Below are positions 10,815 to 25,228 of a stretch of DNA of 64,000 nucleotides, piece by piece (the stretch's first letter is position 1; every line of letters starts with the position of its first letter). The DNA lies in NCBI GenBank assembly GCA_963680875.1, contig OY804578.1:3720001-3784000 (forward strand). The letters run 5' to 3'. The notes under the pieces were generated by a model. It did no database searches, was not told the DNA's origin, and saw only the letters and a list, made by a program, of their open reading frames with translations. This DNA is from Bathymodiolus brooksi (Eukaryota > Mollusca > Bivalvia > Mytilida > Modiolidae). Position numbers and translations under genes: made by a program.

Positions 10815-13800
10815 ATTATCACACCATCGGAACAGTTCAACAATCATCACACCATCGGAACAGTTCAACAATCCAATCCATAACCCTAACACAATTATCA
10901 CACCATCGGAACAGTTCCACAACCCAATCCATAACCCTAACACAATTATCACACCATCGAAACAGTTCCACAACCCAATCCATAACCCTAACACAATTAT
11001 CACACCATCGAAACAGTTCCACAACCCAATCCATAACCCTAACACAATTATCACACCATCGGAACAGTTCCACAACCCAATCCATAACCCTAACACAATT
11101 ATCACACCACCGGAACAGTTCCACAACCCAATCCATAACCCTAACACAATTATCACACCATCGGAACAGTTCCACAACCCAATCCATAACCCTAACACAA
11201 TTATCACACCATCAGAACAGTTCCACAACCCAATCCATAACCATAACACAATTATCACACCATCGGAACAGTTCCACAACCCAATCCATAACCCTAACAC
11301 AATTATCACACCATCGGAACAGTTCCACAAACCAATCCATAACCCTAACACAATTATCACACCATCGGAACAGTTCCACAACCCAATCCATAACCCTAAC
11401 ACAATTATCACACCATCGGAACAGTTCCACAACCCAATCCATAACCCTAACACAATTATCACACCATCGGAACAGTTCCACAACCCAATCCATAACCCTA
11501 ACACAATTATCACACCATCGGAACAGTTACACAACCCAATCCATAACCCTAACACAATTATCACACCATCGGAACAGTTCCACAACCCAATCCATAACCG
11601 TAACACAATTATCACACCATCGGAACAGTTACACAACCCAATCCATAACCCTAACACAATTATCACACCATCGGAACAGTTCCACAACCCAATCCATAAC
11701 CCTAACACAATTATCACACCATCGGAACAGTTCCACAACCCAATCCATAACCCTAACACAATTATCACACCATCGGAACAGTTCCACAACCCAATCCATA
11801 ACCCTAACACAATTATCACACCATCGGAACAGTTCCACAACCCAATCCATAACCCTAACACAATTATCACACCATCGGAACAGTTCCACAACCCAATCCA
11901 TAACCCTAACACAATTATCACACCATCGGAACAGTTCCACAACCCAATCCATAACCCTAACACAATTATCACACCATCGGAACAGTTCCACAACCCAATC
12001 CATAACCCTAACACAATTATCACACCATCGGAACAGTTCCACAACCCAATCCATAACCATAACACAATTATCACACCATCGGAACAGTTCCACAACCCAA
12101 TCCATAACCCTAACACAATTATCACACCATCGGAACAGTTCCACAACCTAATCCATAACCCTAACACAATTATCACACCATCGGAACAGTTCCACAACCC
12201 AATCCATAACCCTAACACAATTATCACACCATCGGAACAGTTCCACAACCCAATCCATAACCGTAACACAATTATCACACCATCGGAACAGTTACACAAC
12301 CCAATCCATAACCCTAACACAATTATCACACCATCGGAACAGTTCCACAACCCAATCCATAACCCTAACACAATTATCACACCATCGGAACAGTTCCACA
12401 ACCCAATCCATAACCCTAACACAATTATCACACCATCGGAACAGTTACCCAACCCAATCCATAACCCTAACACAATTATCACACCATCGGAACAGTTCCA
12501 CAACCCAATCCATAACCCTAACACAATTATCACACCATCGGAACAGTTCCACAACCCAATCCATAACCCTAACACAATTATCACACCATCGGAACAGTTC
12601 CACAACCCAATCCATAACCCTAACACAATTATCACACCATCGGAACAGTTCCACAACCCAATCCATAACCCTAACACAATTATCACACCATCGGAACAGT
12701 TCCACAACCCAATCCATAACCCTAACACAATTATCACACCATCGGAACAGTTCCACAACCCAATCCATAACCCTAACACAATTATCACACCATCGGAACA
12801 GTTCCACAACCCAATCCATAACCGTAACACAATTATCACACCATCGGAACAGTTCCACAACCCAATCCATAACCGTAACACAATTATCACACCATCGGAA
12901 CAGTTACACAACCCAATCCATAACCCTAACACAATTATCACACCATCGGAACAGTTCCACAACCCAATCCATAACCCTAACACAATTATCACACCATCGG
13001 AACAGTTCCACAACCCAATCCATAACCCTAACACAATTATCACACCATCGGAACAGTTCCACAACCCAATCCATAACCCTAACACAATTATCACACCATC
13101 GGAACAGTTCCACAACCCAATCCATAACCCTAACACAATTATCACACCATCGGAACAGTTCCACAACCCAATCCATAACCCTAACACAATTATCACACCA
13201 TCGGAACAGTTCCACAACCCAATCCATAACCCTAACACAATTATCACACCATCGGAACAGTTCCACAACCCAATCCATAATCCTAACACAATTATCACAC
13301 CATCGGAACAGTTCCACAACCCAATCCATAACCCTAACACAATTATCACACCATCGGAACAGTTCCACAACCCAATCCATAACCCTAACACAATTATCAC
13401 ACCATCGGAACAGTTCCACAACCCAATCCATAACCCTAACACAATTATCACACCATCGGAACAGTTACACAACCCAATCCATAACCCTAACACAATTATC
13501 ACACCATCGGAACAGTTCCACAACCCAATCCATAACCCTAACACAATTATCACACCATCGGAACAGTTCCACAACCCAATCCATAACCCTAACACAATTA
13601 TCACACCATCGGAACAGTTCCACAACCCAATCCATAACCCTAACACAATTATCACACCATCGGAACAGTTCCACAACCCAATCCATTACCCTAACACAAT
13701 TATCACACCATCGGAACAGTTCCACAACCCAATCCATAACCCTAACACAATTATCACACCATCGGAACAGTTATACAACCCAATCCATAATCCTAACACA

Positions 13801-15943
13801 ATTATCACACCACCGGAACAGTTCCACAACCCAATCCATAACCCTAACACAATTATCACACCATCGGAACAGTTATACAACCCAATCCATAACCCTAACA
13901 CAATTATCACACCATCGGAACAGTTATACAATCCAATCCATAACCCTAACACAATTATCACACCATCGGAACAGTTATACAATCCAATCCATAACCCTAA
14001 CACAATTATCACACCATCGGAACAGTTCCACAACCCAATCCATAACCCTAACACAATTATCACACCATCGGAACAGTTCCACAACCCAATCCATAGCCCT
14101 AACACAATTACCACACCATCGGAACAGTTCCACAACCCAATCCATAACCCTAACACAATTATCACACCATCGGAACAGTTATACAACCCAATCCATAACC
14201 CTAACACAATTATCACACCACCGGAACAGTTCCACAACCCAATCCATAACCCTAACACAATTATCACACCATCGGAACAGTTATACAACCCAATCCATAA
14301 CCCTAACACAATTATCACACCATCGGAACAGTTATACAATCCAATCCATAACCCTAACACAATTATCACACCATCGGAACAGTTATACAATCCAATCCAT
14401 AACCCTAACACAATTATCACACCATCGGAACAGTTATACAACCCAATCCATAACCCTAACACAATTATCACACCATCGGAACAGTTATACAATCCAATCC
14501 ATAACCCTAACACAATTATCACACCATCGGAACAGTTATACAACCCAATCCATAACCCTAACACAATTATCACACCATCGGAACAGTTATACAACCCAAT
14601 CCATAACCCTAACACAATTATCACACCATCGGAACAGTTATACAACCCAATCCATAACCCTAACACAATTATCACACCATCGGAACAGTTATACAACCCA
14701 ATCCATAACCCTAGCACAATTATCACAACATCGGAACAGTTCCACAACCCAATCCATAACCCTAACACAATTATCACACCATCGGAACAGTTACACAACC
14801 CAAACCATAACCCTAACACAATTATCACACCATCGGAACAGTTATACAACCCAATCCATAACCCTAACACAATTATCACACCATCGGAACAGTTCCACAA
14901 CCCAATCCATAACCCTAACACAATTATCACACCATCGGAACAGTTATACAACCCAATCCATAACCCTAACACAATTATCACACCATCGGAACAGTTATAC
15001 AACCCAATCCATAACCCTAACACAATTATCACACCATCGGAACAGTTATACAACCCAATCCATAACCCTAACACAATTATCACACCATCGGAACAGTTAT
15101 ACAACCCAATCCATAACCCTAACACAATTATCACACCATCGGAACAGTTCCACAACCCAATCCATAACCCTAACACAATTATCACACCATCGGAACAGTT
15201 ACACAACCCAATCCATAACCCTAACACAATTATCACACCATCGGAACAGTTATACAACCCAATCCATAACCCTAACACAATTATCACACCATCGGAACAG
15301 TTCCACAACCCAATCCATAACCCTAATACAATTATCACACCATCGGAACAGTTCCACAACCCAATCCATAACCCTAACACAATTATCACACCATCGGAAC
15401 AGTTATACAATCCAATCCATAACCCTAACACAATTATCACACCATCGGAACAGTTATACAACCCAATCCATAACCCTAACACAATTATCACACCATCGGA
15501 ACAGTTCCACAACCCAATCCATAACCCTAACACAATTATCACACCATCGGAACAGTTACACAACCCAATCCATAACCCTAACACAATTATCACACCATCG
15601 GAACAGTTATACAACCCAATCCATAACCCTAACACAATTATCACACCATCGGAACAGTTATACAATCCAATCCATAACCCTAACACAATTATCACACCAT
15701 CGGAACAGTTATACAATCCAATCCATAACCCTAACACAATTATCACACCATCGGAACAGTTATACAATCCAATCCATAACCCTAACACAATTATCACACC
15801 ATCGGAACAGTTATACAACCCAATCCATAACCCTAACACAATTATCACACCATCGGAACAGTTATACAATCCAATCCATAACCCTAACACAATTATCACA
15901 CCATCGGAACAGTTATACAATCCAATCCATAACCCTAACACAC
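10815..15943. repeat. 51-bp tandem array, ~100 copies
   Basis: The unit contains 'aacagttccacaacccaatc', 'cataaccctaacacaattat' and 'cacaccatcgg'. Two sequence classes exist: 'gttccacaaccc' dominates from 10.8 to 13.7 kb, and 'gttatacaa(c/t)cc' is mixed in from 13.8 to 15.9 kb. Each unit holds one CCCTAA telomere-like hexamer but not in telomeric tandem form. The first copies begin about 30 nt after the exon C donor and are shortened. The antisense strand is open for 960 and 764 codons because 51 is divisible by three and the unit lacks stops; the 17-residue repetitive translation is not credible as a gene. Confidence 0.98.
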
Positions 15944-15984
15944 AAACGAACCACTCCTTACTTTCATGGGTATGGTACATGGTT

Positions 15985-16065
15985 TATGGGTTTATGGTGC
16001 CTAACGCTACTTTCAACAATATTTCAGCTATATCGTGGCTGTCAGTTTTATCAATGGAGGAGGCA
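15985..16065 (-). mobile_element. SINE tail fragment
   Basis: The sequence 'caacaatatttcagctatat' with flanking 'gcctaacgctacttt' is the reverse complement of the SINE tail. Only the 3' portion is present, directly after the 51-bp array. Confidence 0.6.
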
Positions 16066-16224
16066 TGGTACAGGAACTGCAATAAATAATGACAGGGTTA
16101 AATAGTTTTATGGGCAAAAACATACCCTTTAGTATTAGTGAAGTGATGCTGTCATGCAAGTGTTTTCCATATGTGAGTATATGCTCAACCCAGACGTATA
16201 GATGAGTAAGTAGTGTAAATTACA

Positions 16225-16400
16225 AAAAAGGGTGCACTCGACTCGCAGCTGCAAATGATAAAGTTTACCAGTTGCTTGCCCATGGTCGGTGGTTCTCTCC
16301 GGGTACTCCAGCTTCTTCCACCACTAAAACTGGTCGCCATGATATAGCTGAAATATTGCTGAAAGCGGTGTTTAAACACAATAAATCAAATCAAATCAAC
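16225..16400 (+). mobile_element. SINE body and tail, plus strand
   Basis: The stretch contains 'ggtggttctctccgggtact', 'tgatatagctgaaatattgc' and 'gtttaaacac', and ends in an AATCA-type simple repeat (aataaatcaaatcaaatcaa). This is the same family as 10330-10530, 5'-truncated. Confidence 0.7.
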
Positions 16401-17118
16401 CTGATCCTGATCTTATGTAATTCTCGTGACACAGCAGTTTGTATTATAGTAGATATATAAAAGAAAGCCCATGGCCTTAATCATGATTTAAATACTAGAA
16501 AGTATACACATATGTGGGTAGGAAGACATAATAAAGAAACAATAGTCAACTTTGAACCCATACCATCTCCTGTCATCTGTACACATGGTGTGTATATCTC
16601 TGCTTGAATGATAAAACATCCCTGACTTAATATTTAGGAATCAAAAGACGGGCACTTTTAAAAGTCTACAAAAAGAATACAAAGTGCAAGCTTGAGCATA
16701 ACGTAACTCCATAAACGGGAGTGGTTGAATTACTATCAAAGTGTGGAAAAATGTATAATGGAAACATTAGAGTATTCTCTTTTGTCATAAAGTGCGGTAG
16801 AAAGTTGACCACTGGTGGCGAGGTAAATGTCAAGAAATGGGTCTGTGTCTGTTGTCTCTTTTATCACAAGTTATATGGGGGTATATTAATTTAATTTAAT
16901 TCTTTATTTATTTTATGAGGATTACATACAGCCTGAGGCTACTAGTAGCTCTCTTCAAATTATATTAATGGAATTCAGTTAGCGAAAAACCTGATTATTA
17001 ACTGACAGAACATCATCAATATACATGAATGTGAGATAAATGCTATAGCTTCTGTGATTCTCTCAGAATGATGTATGTGGTATTATTTATCATTTAACTT
17101 GTGTTATTTTGTTGTAGA
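16401..17118 (+). other. Intron C end, no feature seen
   Basis: AT-rich intron sequence before exon D. A stretch around 16890-16960 (tttattttatgaggattaca) may be a repeat fragment, but I cannot assign it. Confidence 0.5.
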
Positions 17119-17190
17119 TATACTACCAATAGATATAGCATTTCTATTAGGATATGTGCTCTTACTTGTCATATCCTGTATTTTTGCATG
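17119..17190 (+). CDS. TMEM145: TMEM145-like exon D (TM1)
   Basis: This 72-nt exon lies between 'gttgtag' and 'gtaagt', phase 1 on both sides. It encodes 'ILPIDIAFLLGYVLLLVISC' and then IFA, the first transmembrane helix, and joins FSADEF from exon C through a split tyrosine codon. Confidence 0.92.
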
Positions 17191-17279
17191 TAAGTAAAAT
17201 CACATTGGATACTTATAATTAACATGAGTTATAACCCTCAACATAGAATGTTGAAAATCCATGAATTGTACCCTTCAAA

Positions 17280-17515
17280 TGCCGAAAATTAAAGGTCAGA
17301 CAATGTAATGACCAAAAGAAAAACGACAAAAAGACAATCAATGACCTACAAAACACTACATAGAAAACTAAAGATTGAGCAGAATAAACCCACCATAAAA
17401 CAGGGATTAACACATGTGCTCTGGAAGGGTAGGCACTTCCTGTCTCACTAATACTGTAAAACAAAACGAACATAGTGTAATATGGATATCATGTTGGACA
17501 CCAGTATATGTAAAT
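17280..17515 (+). mobile_element. Dispersed repeat fragment R1, array seed region
   Basis: The match to 5462-5720 and 29555-29800 includes 'caatgtaatgaccaaaagaa', 'aaaactaaagattgagcaga' and 'gttggacaccagtatatgta'. It runs directly into the 27-bp array. In the copy at 29.7 kb the same junction is followed by just one array-like unit, which suggests the array grew from inside this element. Confidence 0.65.
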
Positions 17516-17519
17516 AAAT

Positions 17520-20500
17520 ACAATAACAAATAAAACATGAACCCCCCTGCAAAACAAATAAAACATGAACCCCCCTGCAAAACAAATAAAACATGAACCC
17601 CCCTGCAAAACAAATAAAACATGAACCCCCTACAAAACAAATAAAGCATGAACCCCCCATACAAAACAAATAAAACATGAACCCCCCTGCAAAACAAATA
17701 AAACATGAACCCCCTACAAAACAAATAAAACATGAACCCCCTACAAAACAAATAAAACATGAACCCCCATACAAAACAAATAAAACATGAACCCCCATAC
17801 AAAACAAATAAAACATGAACCCCCTACAAAACAAATAAAACATGAACCCCCATACAAAACAAATAAAACATGAACCCCCCATACAAAACAAATAAAACAT
17901 GAACCCCCCATACAAAACAAATAAAACATGAACCCCCATACAAAACAAATAAAACATGAACCCCCTATAAAACAAATAAAACATGAACCCCCTACAAAAC
18001 AAATAAAACATGAACCCCCATACAAAACAAATAAAACATGAACCCCCCATACAAAACAAATAAAACATGAACCCCCTACAAAACAAATAAAACATGAACC
18101 CCCATACAAAACAAATAAAACATGAACCCCCCATACAAAACAAATAAAACATGAACCCCCCATACAAAACAAATAAAACATGAACCCCCTACAAAACAAA
18201 TAAAACATGAACCCCCTACAAAACAAATAAAACATGAACCCCCCTGCAAAACAAATAAAACATGAACCCTCCTACAAAACAAATAAAACATGAACCCCCT
18301 ACAAAACAAATAAAACATGAACCCCCTACAAAACAAATAAAACATGAACCCCCATACAAAACAAATAAAACATGAACCCCCCTACAAAACAAATAAAACA
18401 TGAACCCCCTACAAAACAAATAAAACATGAACCCCCCTACAAAACAAATAAAACATGAACCCCCATACAAAACAAATAAAACATGAACCCCCCTGCAAAA
18501 CAAATAAAACATGAACCCCCCATACAAAACAAATAAAACATGAACCCCCATACAAAACAAATAAAACATGAACCCCCTACAAAACAAATAAAACATGAAC
18601 CCCCTACAAAACAAATAAAACACGAACCCCCTACAAAACAAATAAAACACGAACCCCCTACAAAACAAATAAAACATGAACCCCCATACAAAACAAATAA
18701 AACATGAACCCCCTACAAAACAAATAAAACATGAACCCCCCTACAAAACAAATAAAACATGAACCCCCATACAAAACAAATAAAACATGAACCCCCTACA
18801 AAACAAATAAAACATGAACCCCCTACAAAACAAATAAAACACGAACCCCCTACAAAACAAATAAAACACGAACCCCCTACAAAACAAATAAAACATGAAC
18901 CCCCTACAAAACAAATAAAACATGAACCCCCCTACAAAACAAATAAAACATGAACCCCCCATACAAAACAAATAAAACATGAACCCCCTACAAAACAAAT
19001 AAAACATGAACCCCCTACAAAACAAATAAAACATGAACCCCCTACAAAACAAATAAAACACGAACCCCCTACAAAACAAATAAAACATGAACCCCCCTAC
19101 AAAACAAATAAAACATGAACCCCCTACAAAACAAATAAAACATGAACCCCCTACAAAACAAATAAAACATGAACCCCCATACAAAACAAATAAAACATGA
19201 ACCCCCCATACAAAACAAATAAAACATGAACCCCCCATACAAAACAAATAAAACATGAACCCCCATACAAAACAAATAAAACATGAACCCCCTACAAAAC
19301 AAATAAAACATGAACCCCCTACAAAACAAATAAAACATGAACCCCCATACAAAACAAATAAAACATGAACCCCCCATACAAAACAAATAAAACATGAACC
19401 CCCCATACAAAACAAATAAAACATGAACCCCCTACAAAACAAATAAAACATGAACCCCCTACAAAACAAATAAAACATGAACCCCCCTGCAAAACAAATA
19501 AAACATGAACCCTCCTACAAAACAAATAAAACATGAACCCCCTACAAAACAAATAAAACATGAACCCCCTACAAAACAAATAAAACATGAACCCCCATAC
19601 AAAACAAATAAAACATGAACCCCCCTACAAAACAAATAAAACATGAACCCCCTACAAAACAAATAAAACATGAACCCCCCTACAAAACAAATAAAACATG
19701 AACCCCCATACAAAACAAATAAAACATGAACCCCCCTGCAAAACAAATAAAACATGAACCCCCCATACAAAACAAATAAAACATGAACCCCCATACAAAA
19801 CAAATAAAACATGAACCCCCTACAAAACAAATAAAACATGAACCCCCTACAAAACAAATAAAACACGAACCCCCTACAAAACAAATAAAACACGAACCCC
19901 CTACAAAACAAATAAAACATGAACCCCCATACAAAACAAATAAAACATGAACCCCCTACAAAACAAATAAAACATGAACCCCCCTACAAAACAAATAAAA
20001 CATGAACCCCCATACAAAACAAATAAAACATGAACCCCCTACAAAACAAATAAAACATGAACCCCCCATACAAAACAAATAAAACATGAACCCCCCTGCA
20101 AAACAAATAAAACATGAACCCCCTACAAAACAAATAAAACATGAACCCCCTACAAAACAAATAAAACATGAACCCCCATACAAAACAAATAAAACATGAA
20201 CCCCCATACAAAACAAATAAAACATGAACCCCCTACAAAACAAATAAAACATGAACCCCCATACAAAACAAATAAAACATGAACCCCCATACAAAACAAA
20301 TAAAACATGAACCCCCCATACAAAACAAATAAAACATGAACCCCCATACAAAACAAATAAAACATGAATCCCCTACAAAACAAATAAAACATGAACCCCC
20401 TACAAAACAAATAAAACATGAACCCCCATACAAAACAAATAAAACATGAACCCCCCATACAAAACAAATAAAACATGAACCCCCTACAAAACAAATAAAA

Positions 20501-23257
20501 CATGAACCCCCATACAAAACAAATAAAACATGAACCCCCCATACAAAACAAATAAAACATGAGCCCCCCATACAAAACAAATAAAACATGAACCCCCTAC
20601 AAAACAAATAAAACATGAACCCCCTACAAAACAAATAAAACATGAACCCCCCTGCAAAACAAATAAAACATGAACCCTCCTACAAAACAAATAAAACATG
20701 AACCCCCTACAAAACAAATAAAACATGAACCCCCTACAAAACAAATAAAACATGAACCCCCATACAAAACAAATAAAACATGAACCCCCCCTACAAAACA
20801 AATAAAACATGAACCCCCTACAAAACAAATAAAACATGAACCCCCCTACAAAACAAATAAAACATGAACCCCCATACAAAACAAATAAAACATGAACCCC
20901 CCTGCAAAACAAATAAAACATGAACCCCCCATACAAAACAAATAAAACATGAACCCCCATACAAAACAAATAAAACATGAACCCCCTACAAAACAAATAA
21001 AACATGAACCCCCTACAAAACAAATAAAACACGAACCCCCTACAAAACAAATAAAACACGAACCCCCTACAAAACAAATAAAACATGAACCCCCATACAA
21101 AACAAATAAAACATGAACCCCCTACAAAACAAATAAAACATGAACCCCCCTACAAAACAAATAAAACATGAACCCCCATACAAAACAAATAAAACATGAA
21201 CCCCCTACAAAACAAATAAAACATGAACCCCCTACAAAACAAATAAAACACGAACCCCCTACAAAACAAATAAAACACGAACCCCCTACAAAACAAATAA
21301 AACATGAACCCCCTACAAAACAAATAAAACACGAACCCCCTACAAAACAAATAAAACACGAACCCCCTACAAAACAAATAAAACATGAACCCCCTACAAA
21401 ACAAATAAAACATGAACCCCCCTACAAAACAAATAAAACATGAACCCCCCATACAAAACAAATAAAACATGAACCCCCTACAAAACAAATAAAACATGAA
21501 CCCCCTACAAAACAAATAAAACATGAACCCCCTACAAAACAAATAAAACACGAACCCCCTACAAAACAAATAAAACATGAACCCCCCTACAAAACAAATA
21601 AAACATGAACCCCCTACAAAACAAATAAAACATGAACCCCCTACAAAACAAATAAAACATGAACCCCCATACAAAACAAATAAAACATGAACCCCCCATA
21701 CAAAACAAATAAAACATGAACCCCCCATACAAAACAAATAAAACATGAACCCCCATACAAAACAAATAAAACATGAACCCCCTACAAAACAAATAAAACA
21801 TGAACCCCCTACAAAACAAATAAAACATGAACCCCCATACAAAACAAATAAAACATGAACCCCCCATACAAAACAAATAAAACATGAACCCCCCATACAA
21901 AACAAATAAAACATGAACCCCCTACAAAACAAATAAAACATGAACCCCCTACAAAACAAATAAAACATGAACCCCCCTGCAAAACAAATAAAACATGAAC
22001 CCTCCTACAAAACAAATAAAACATGAACCCCCTACAAAACAAATAAAACATGAACCCCCTACAAAACAAATAAAACATGAACCCCCATACAAAACAAATA
22101 AAACATGAACCCCCCTACAAAACAAATAAAACATGAACCCCCTACAAAACAAATAAAACATGAACCCCCATACAAAACAAATAAAACATGAACCCCCATA
22201 CAAAACAAATAAAACATGAACCCCCTACAAAACAAATAAAACATGAACCCCCTACAAAACAAATAAAACATGAACCCCCCTACAAAACAAATAAAACATG
22301 AACCCCCCATACAAAACAAATAAAACATGAACCCCCTACAAAACAAATAAAACATGAACCCCCTACAAAACAAATAAAACATGAACCCCCTACAAAACAA
22401 ATAAAACACGAACCCCCTACAAAACAAATAAAACATGAACCCCCCTACAAAACAAATAAAACATGAACCCCCTACAAAACAAATAAAACATGAACCCCCT
22501 ACAAAACAAATAAAACATGAACCCCCTACAAAACAAATAAAACATGAACCCCCCATACAAAACAAATAAAACATGAACCCCCCATATAAAACAAATAAAA
22601 CATGAACCCCCTACAAAACAAATAAAGCATGAACCCCCCTACAAAACAAATAAAACATGAACCCCCCATACAAAACAAATAAAACATGAACCCCCTACAA
22701 AACAAATAAAACATGAATCCCCCATACAAAACAAATAAAACATGAACCCCCTACAAAACAAATAAAACATGAACCCCCTACAAAACAAATAAAACATGAA
22801 CCCCCCTGCAAAACAAATAAAACATGAACCCTCCTACAAAACAAATAAAACATGAACCCCCTACAAAACAAATAAAACATGAACCCCCTACAAAACAAAT
22901 AAAACATGAACCCCCATACAAAACAAATAAAACATGAACCCCCTACAAAACAAATAAAACATGAACCCCCATACAAAACAAATAAAACATGAACCCCCCA
23001 TACAAAACAAATAAAACACGAACCCCCTACAAAACAAATAAAACACGAACCCCCTACAAAACAAATAAAACATGAACCCCCCCCTACAAAACAAATAAAA
23101 CATGAACCCCCTACAAAACAAATAAAACACGAAACCCCTACAAAATAAATAAAACACGAAACCCCTACAAAACAAATAAAACATGAACCCCCTACAAAAC
23201 AAATAAAACATGAACCCCCTACAAAACAAATAAAACACGAAACCCCTACAAAATAAA
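17520..23257. repeat. 26-28-bp tandem array, ~210 copies, with higher-order structure
   Basis: The unit is 'acaaataaaacatgaacccc' plus 'ctacaaa'. It varies in the C run (5 to 8), in 'tac'/'atac'/'tgc', and in CATGAA versus CACGAA. Every unit has a sense-strand AATAAA hexamer. Variant patterns recur in order: the rare marker 'gaaccctcctac' occurs near 18263, 19506, 20672, 21996 and 22824, and blocks of several hundred bases repeat with offsets of about 1243, 1166, 1324 and 828 bp. The array fills the first half of intron D. Overlapping open frames in all minus-strand frames are artefacts. Confidence 0.98.
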
Positions 23258-23339
23258 TGGTAGTGAAGGCGATCATCAAAACACCCAACTAAAAACACAA
23301 AAACAACAACGTGTAAGTAAACGTCATAAGCAAAGTCAC

Positions 23340-23470
23340 TCGTTTTCTAAAAATCGTAGGTGAATAAGCAGTTCCTGCTCCACTAGTGGCCCCTAGCATG
23401 TTTCTTTGTTACAAACCCAGTGATAAGTTATTAAAGAGAAAAAGACGGGATTGATATTCCGACAAGCAGA
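23340..23470 (+). mobile_element. Dispersed repeat fragment R1, 3' part
   Basis: The stretch 'gcagttcctgctccactagt' and 'gttacaaacccagtgataag' resembles the downstream part of the R1 repeat. It separates the 27-bp array from the 60-bp array, so both arrays may be expansions inside one inserted element. Confidence 0.5.
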
Positions 23471-25085
23471 ACATATACGTGGTCAATGTTACACAGATAT
23501 TCAGTAACGGTTAACTAAGTCATCGTGACAACATATACGTGGTCAATGTTAAACAGATATTCAGTAACGGTTAACTAAGTCATCGTGACAACATATACGT
23601 GGTCAATGTTACACAGATATTCAGTAACGGTTAATTAAGTCATCGTGACAACATATACGTGGTCAATGTTACACAGATATTCAGTAACAGTTAACTATGT
23701 CATCGTGACAACATATACGTGGTCAATGTTACACAGATATTCAGTAACGGTTAACTAAGTCATCGTGACAACATATACGTGGTCAATGTTACACAGATAT
23801 TCAGTAACGGTTAACTAAGTCATCGTAACGACATATACGTGGTCAATGTTACACAGATATTCAGTAACGGTTAACTAAGTCATCGTGACAACATATACGT
23901 GGTCAATGTTACACAGATATACAGTAACGGTTAACTAAGTCATCGTGACAACATATACGTGGTCAATGTTACACAGATATTCAGTAACGGTTAACTAAGT
24001 CATCGTGACAACATATGCGTGGTCAATGTTAAACAGATATTCAGTAACAGTTAACTAAGTCATCGTGACGACATATACGTGGTCAATGTTACACAGATAT
24101 TCAGTAACGGTTAACTAAGTCATCGTGACGACATATACGTGGTCAATGTTACACAGATATTCAGTAACGGTTAACTAAGTCATCGTGACGACATATACGT
24201 GGTCAATGTTAAACAGATATTCAGTAACAGTTAACTAAGTCATCGTGACGACATATACGTGGTCAATGTTACACAGATATTCAGTAACGGTTAACTAAGT
24301 CATCGTGACAACATATACGTGGTCAATGTTACACAGATATTCAGTAACGGTTAACTAAGTCATCGTGACGATATACGTGGTCAATGTTACACAGATATTC
24401 AGTAACGGTTAACTAAGTCATCGTGACGATATACGTGGTCAATGTTACACAGATATTCAGTAACGGTTAACTAAGTCATCGTGACAACATATACGTGGTC
24501 AATGTTACACAGATATTCAGTAACGGTTAACTAAGTCATCGTGACAACATATACGTGGTCAATGTTACACAGATATTCAGTAACGGTTAACTAAGTCATC
24601 GTGACAACATATACGTGGTCAATGTTACACAGATATTCAGTAACGGTTAACTAAGTCATCGTGACAACATATACGTGGTCAATGTTACACAGATATTCAG
24701 TAACGGTTAACTAAGTCATCGTGACGATATACGTGGTCAATGTTACACAGATATTCAGTAACGGTTACCTAAGTCATCGTGACAACATATACGTGGTCAA
24801 TGTTACACAGATATTCAATAACGGTTAACTAAGTCATCGTGACAACATATACGTGGTCAATGTTACACAGATATTCAGTAACGGTTAACTAAGTCATCGT
24901 GACAACATATACGTGGTCAATGTTACACAGATATTCAGTAACGGTTAACTAAGTCATCGTGACAACATATACGTGGTCAATGTTACACAGATATTCAGTA
25001 ACGGTTAACTAAGTCATCGTGACAACATATACGTGGTCAATGTTACACAGATATTCAGTAACGGTTAACTAAGTCATCGTGACGA
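23471..25085. repeat. 60-bp tandem array, ~27 copies
   Basis: The unit is 'acatatacgtggtcaatgtt', 'acacagatattcagtaacgg', 'ttaactaagtcatcgtgaca'. Most copies are exactly 60 bp; three are 57 bp ('gacgatatacg'). Divergence is very low, suggesting recent expansion or homogenisation. Confidence 0.98.
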
Positions 25086-25228
25086 CCATAAAACTTTCAC
25101 TTGAACTTCAATTAAAATGTAACGTTTTTAATATAGTTCTTCATCTCATCTTCTTAAGATAATACTACAATATAAAATGCTATTTGCCTATAAATTAACC
25201 TTTTATAAGATGAAAGTTTAAAAATAGA

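Noticed and set aside
10794..15980. Very long minus-strand open frames (960 and 764 codons) with a 17-residue repeat
   Set aside because: They exist only because the 51-bp unit is a multiple of three with no stop in that frame. Other frames of the same array are also open in stretches, and substitutions fall without regard to codon position.
17407..23298. Dozens of overlapping open frames encoding FMFYLFCRG-like repeats
   Set aside because: Translations of the 27-bp array in all three minus-strand frames; mutually overlapping and tied to the C-run length, so not genes.
23471..25085. CRISPR-like array (60-bp regular period)
   Set aside because: Units are head-to-tail identical with no variable spacers, in an animal-like genome; an ordinary minisatellite.
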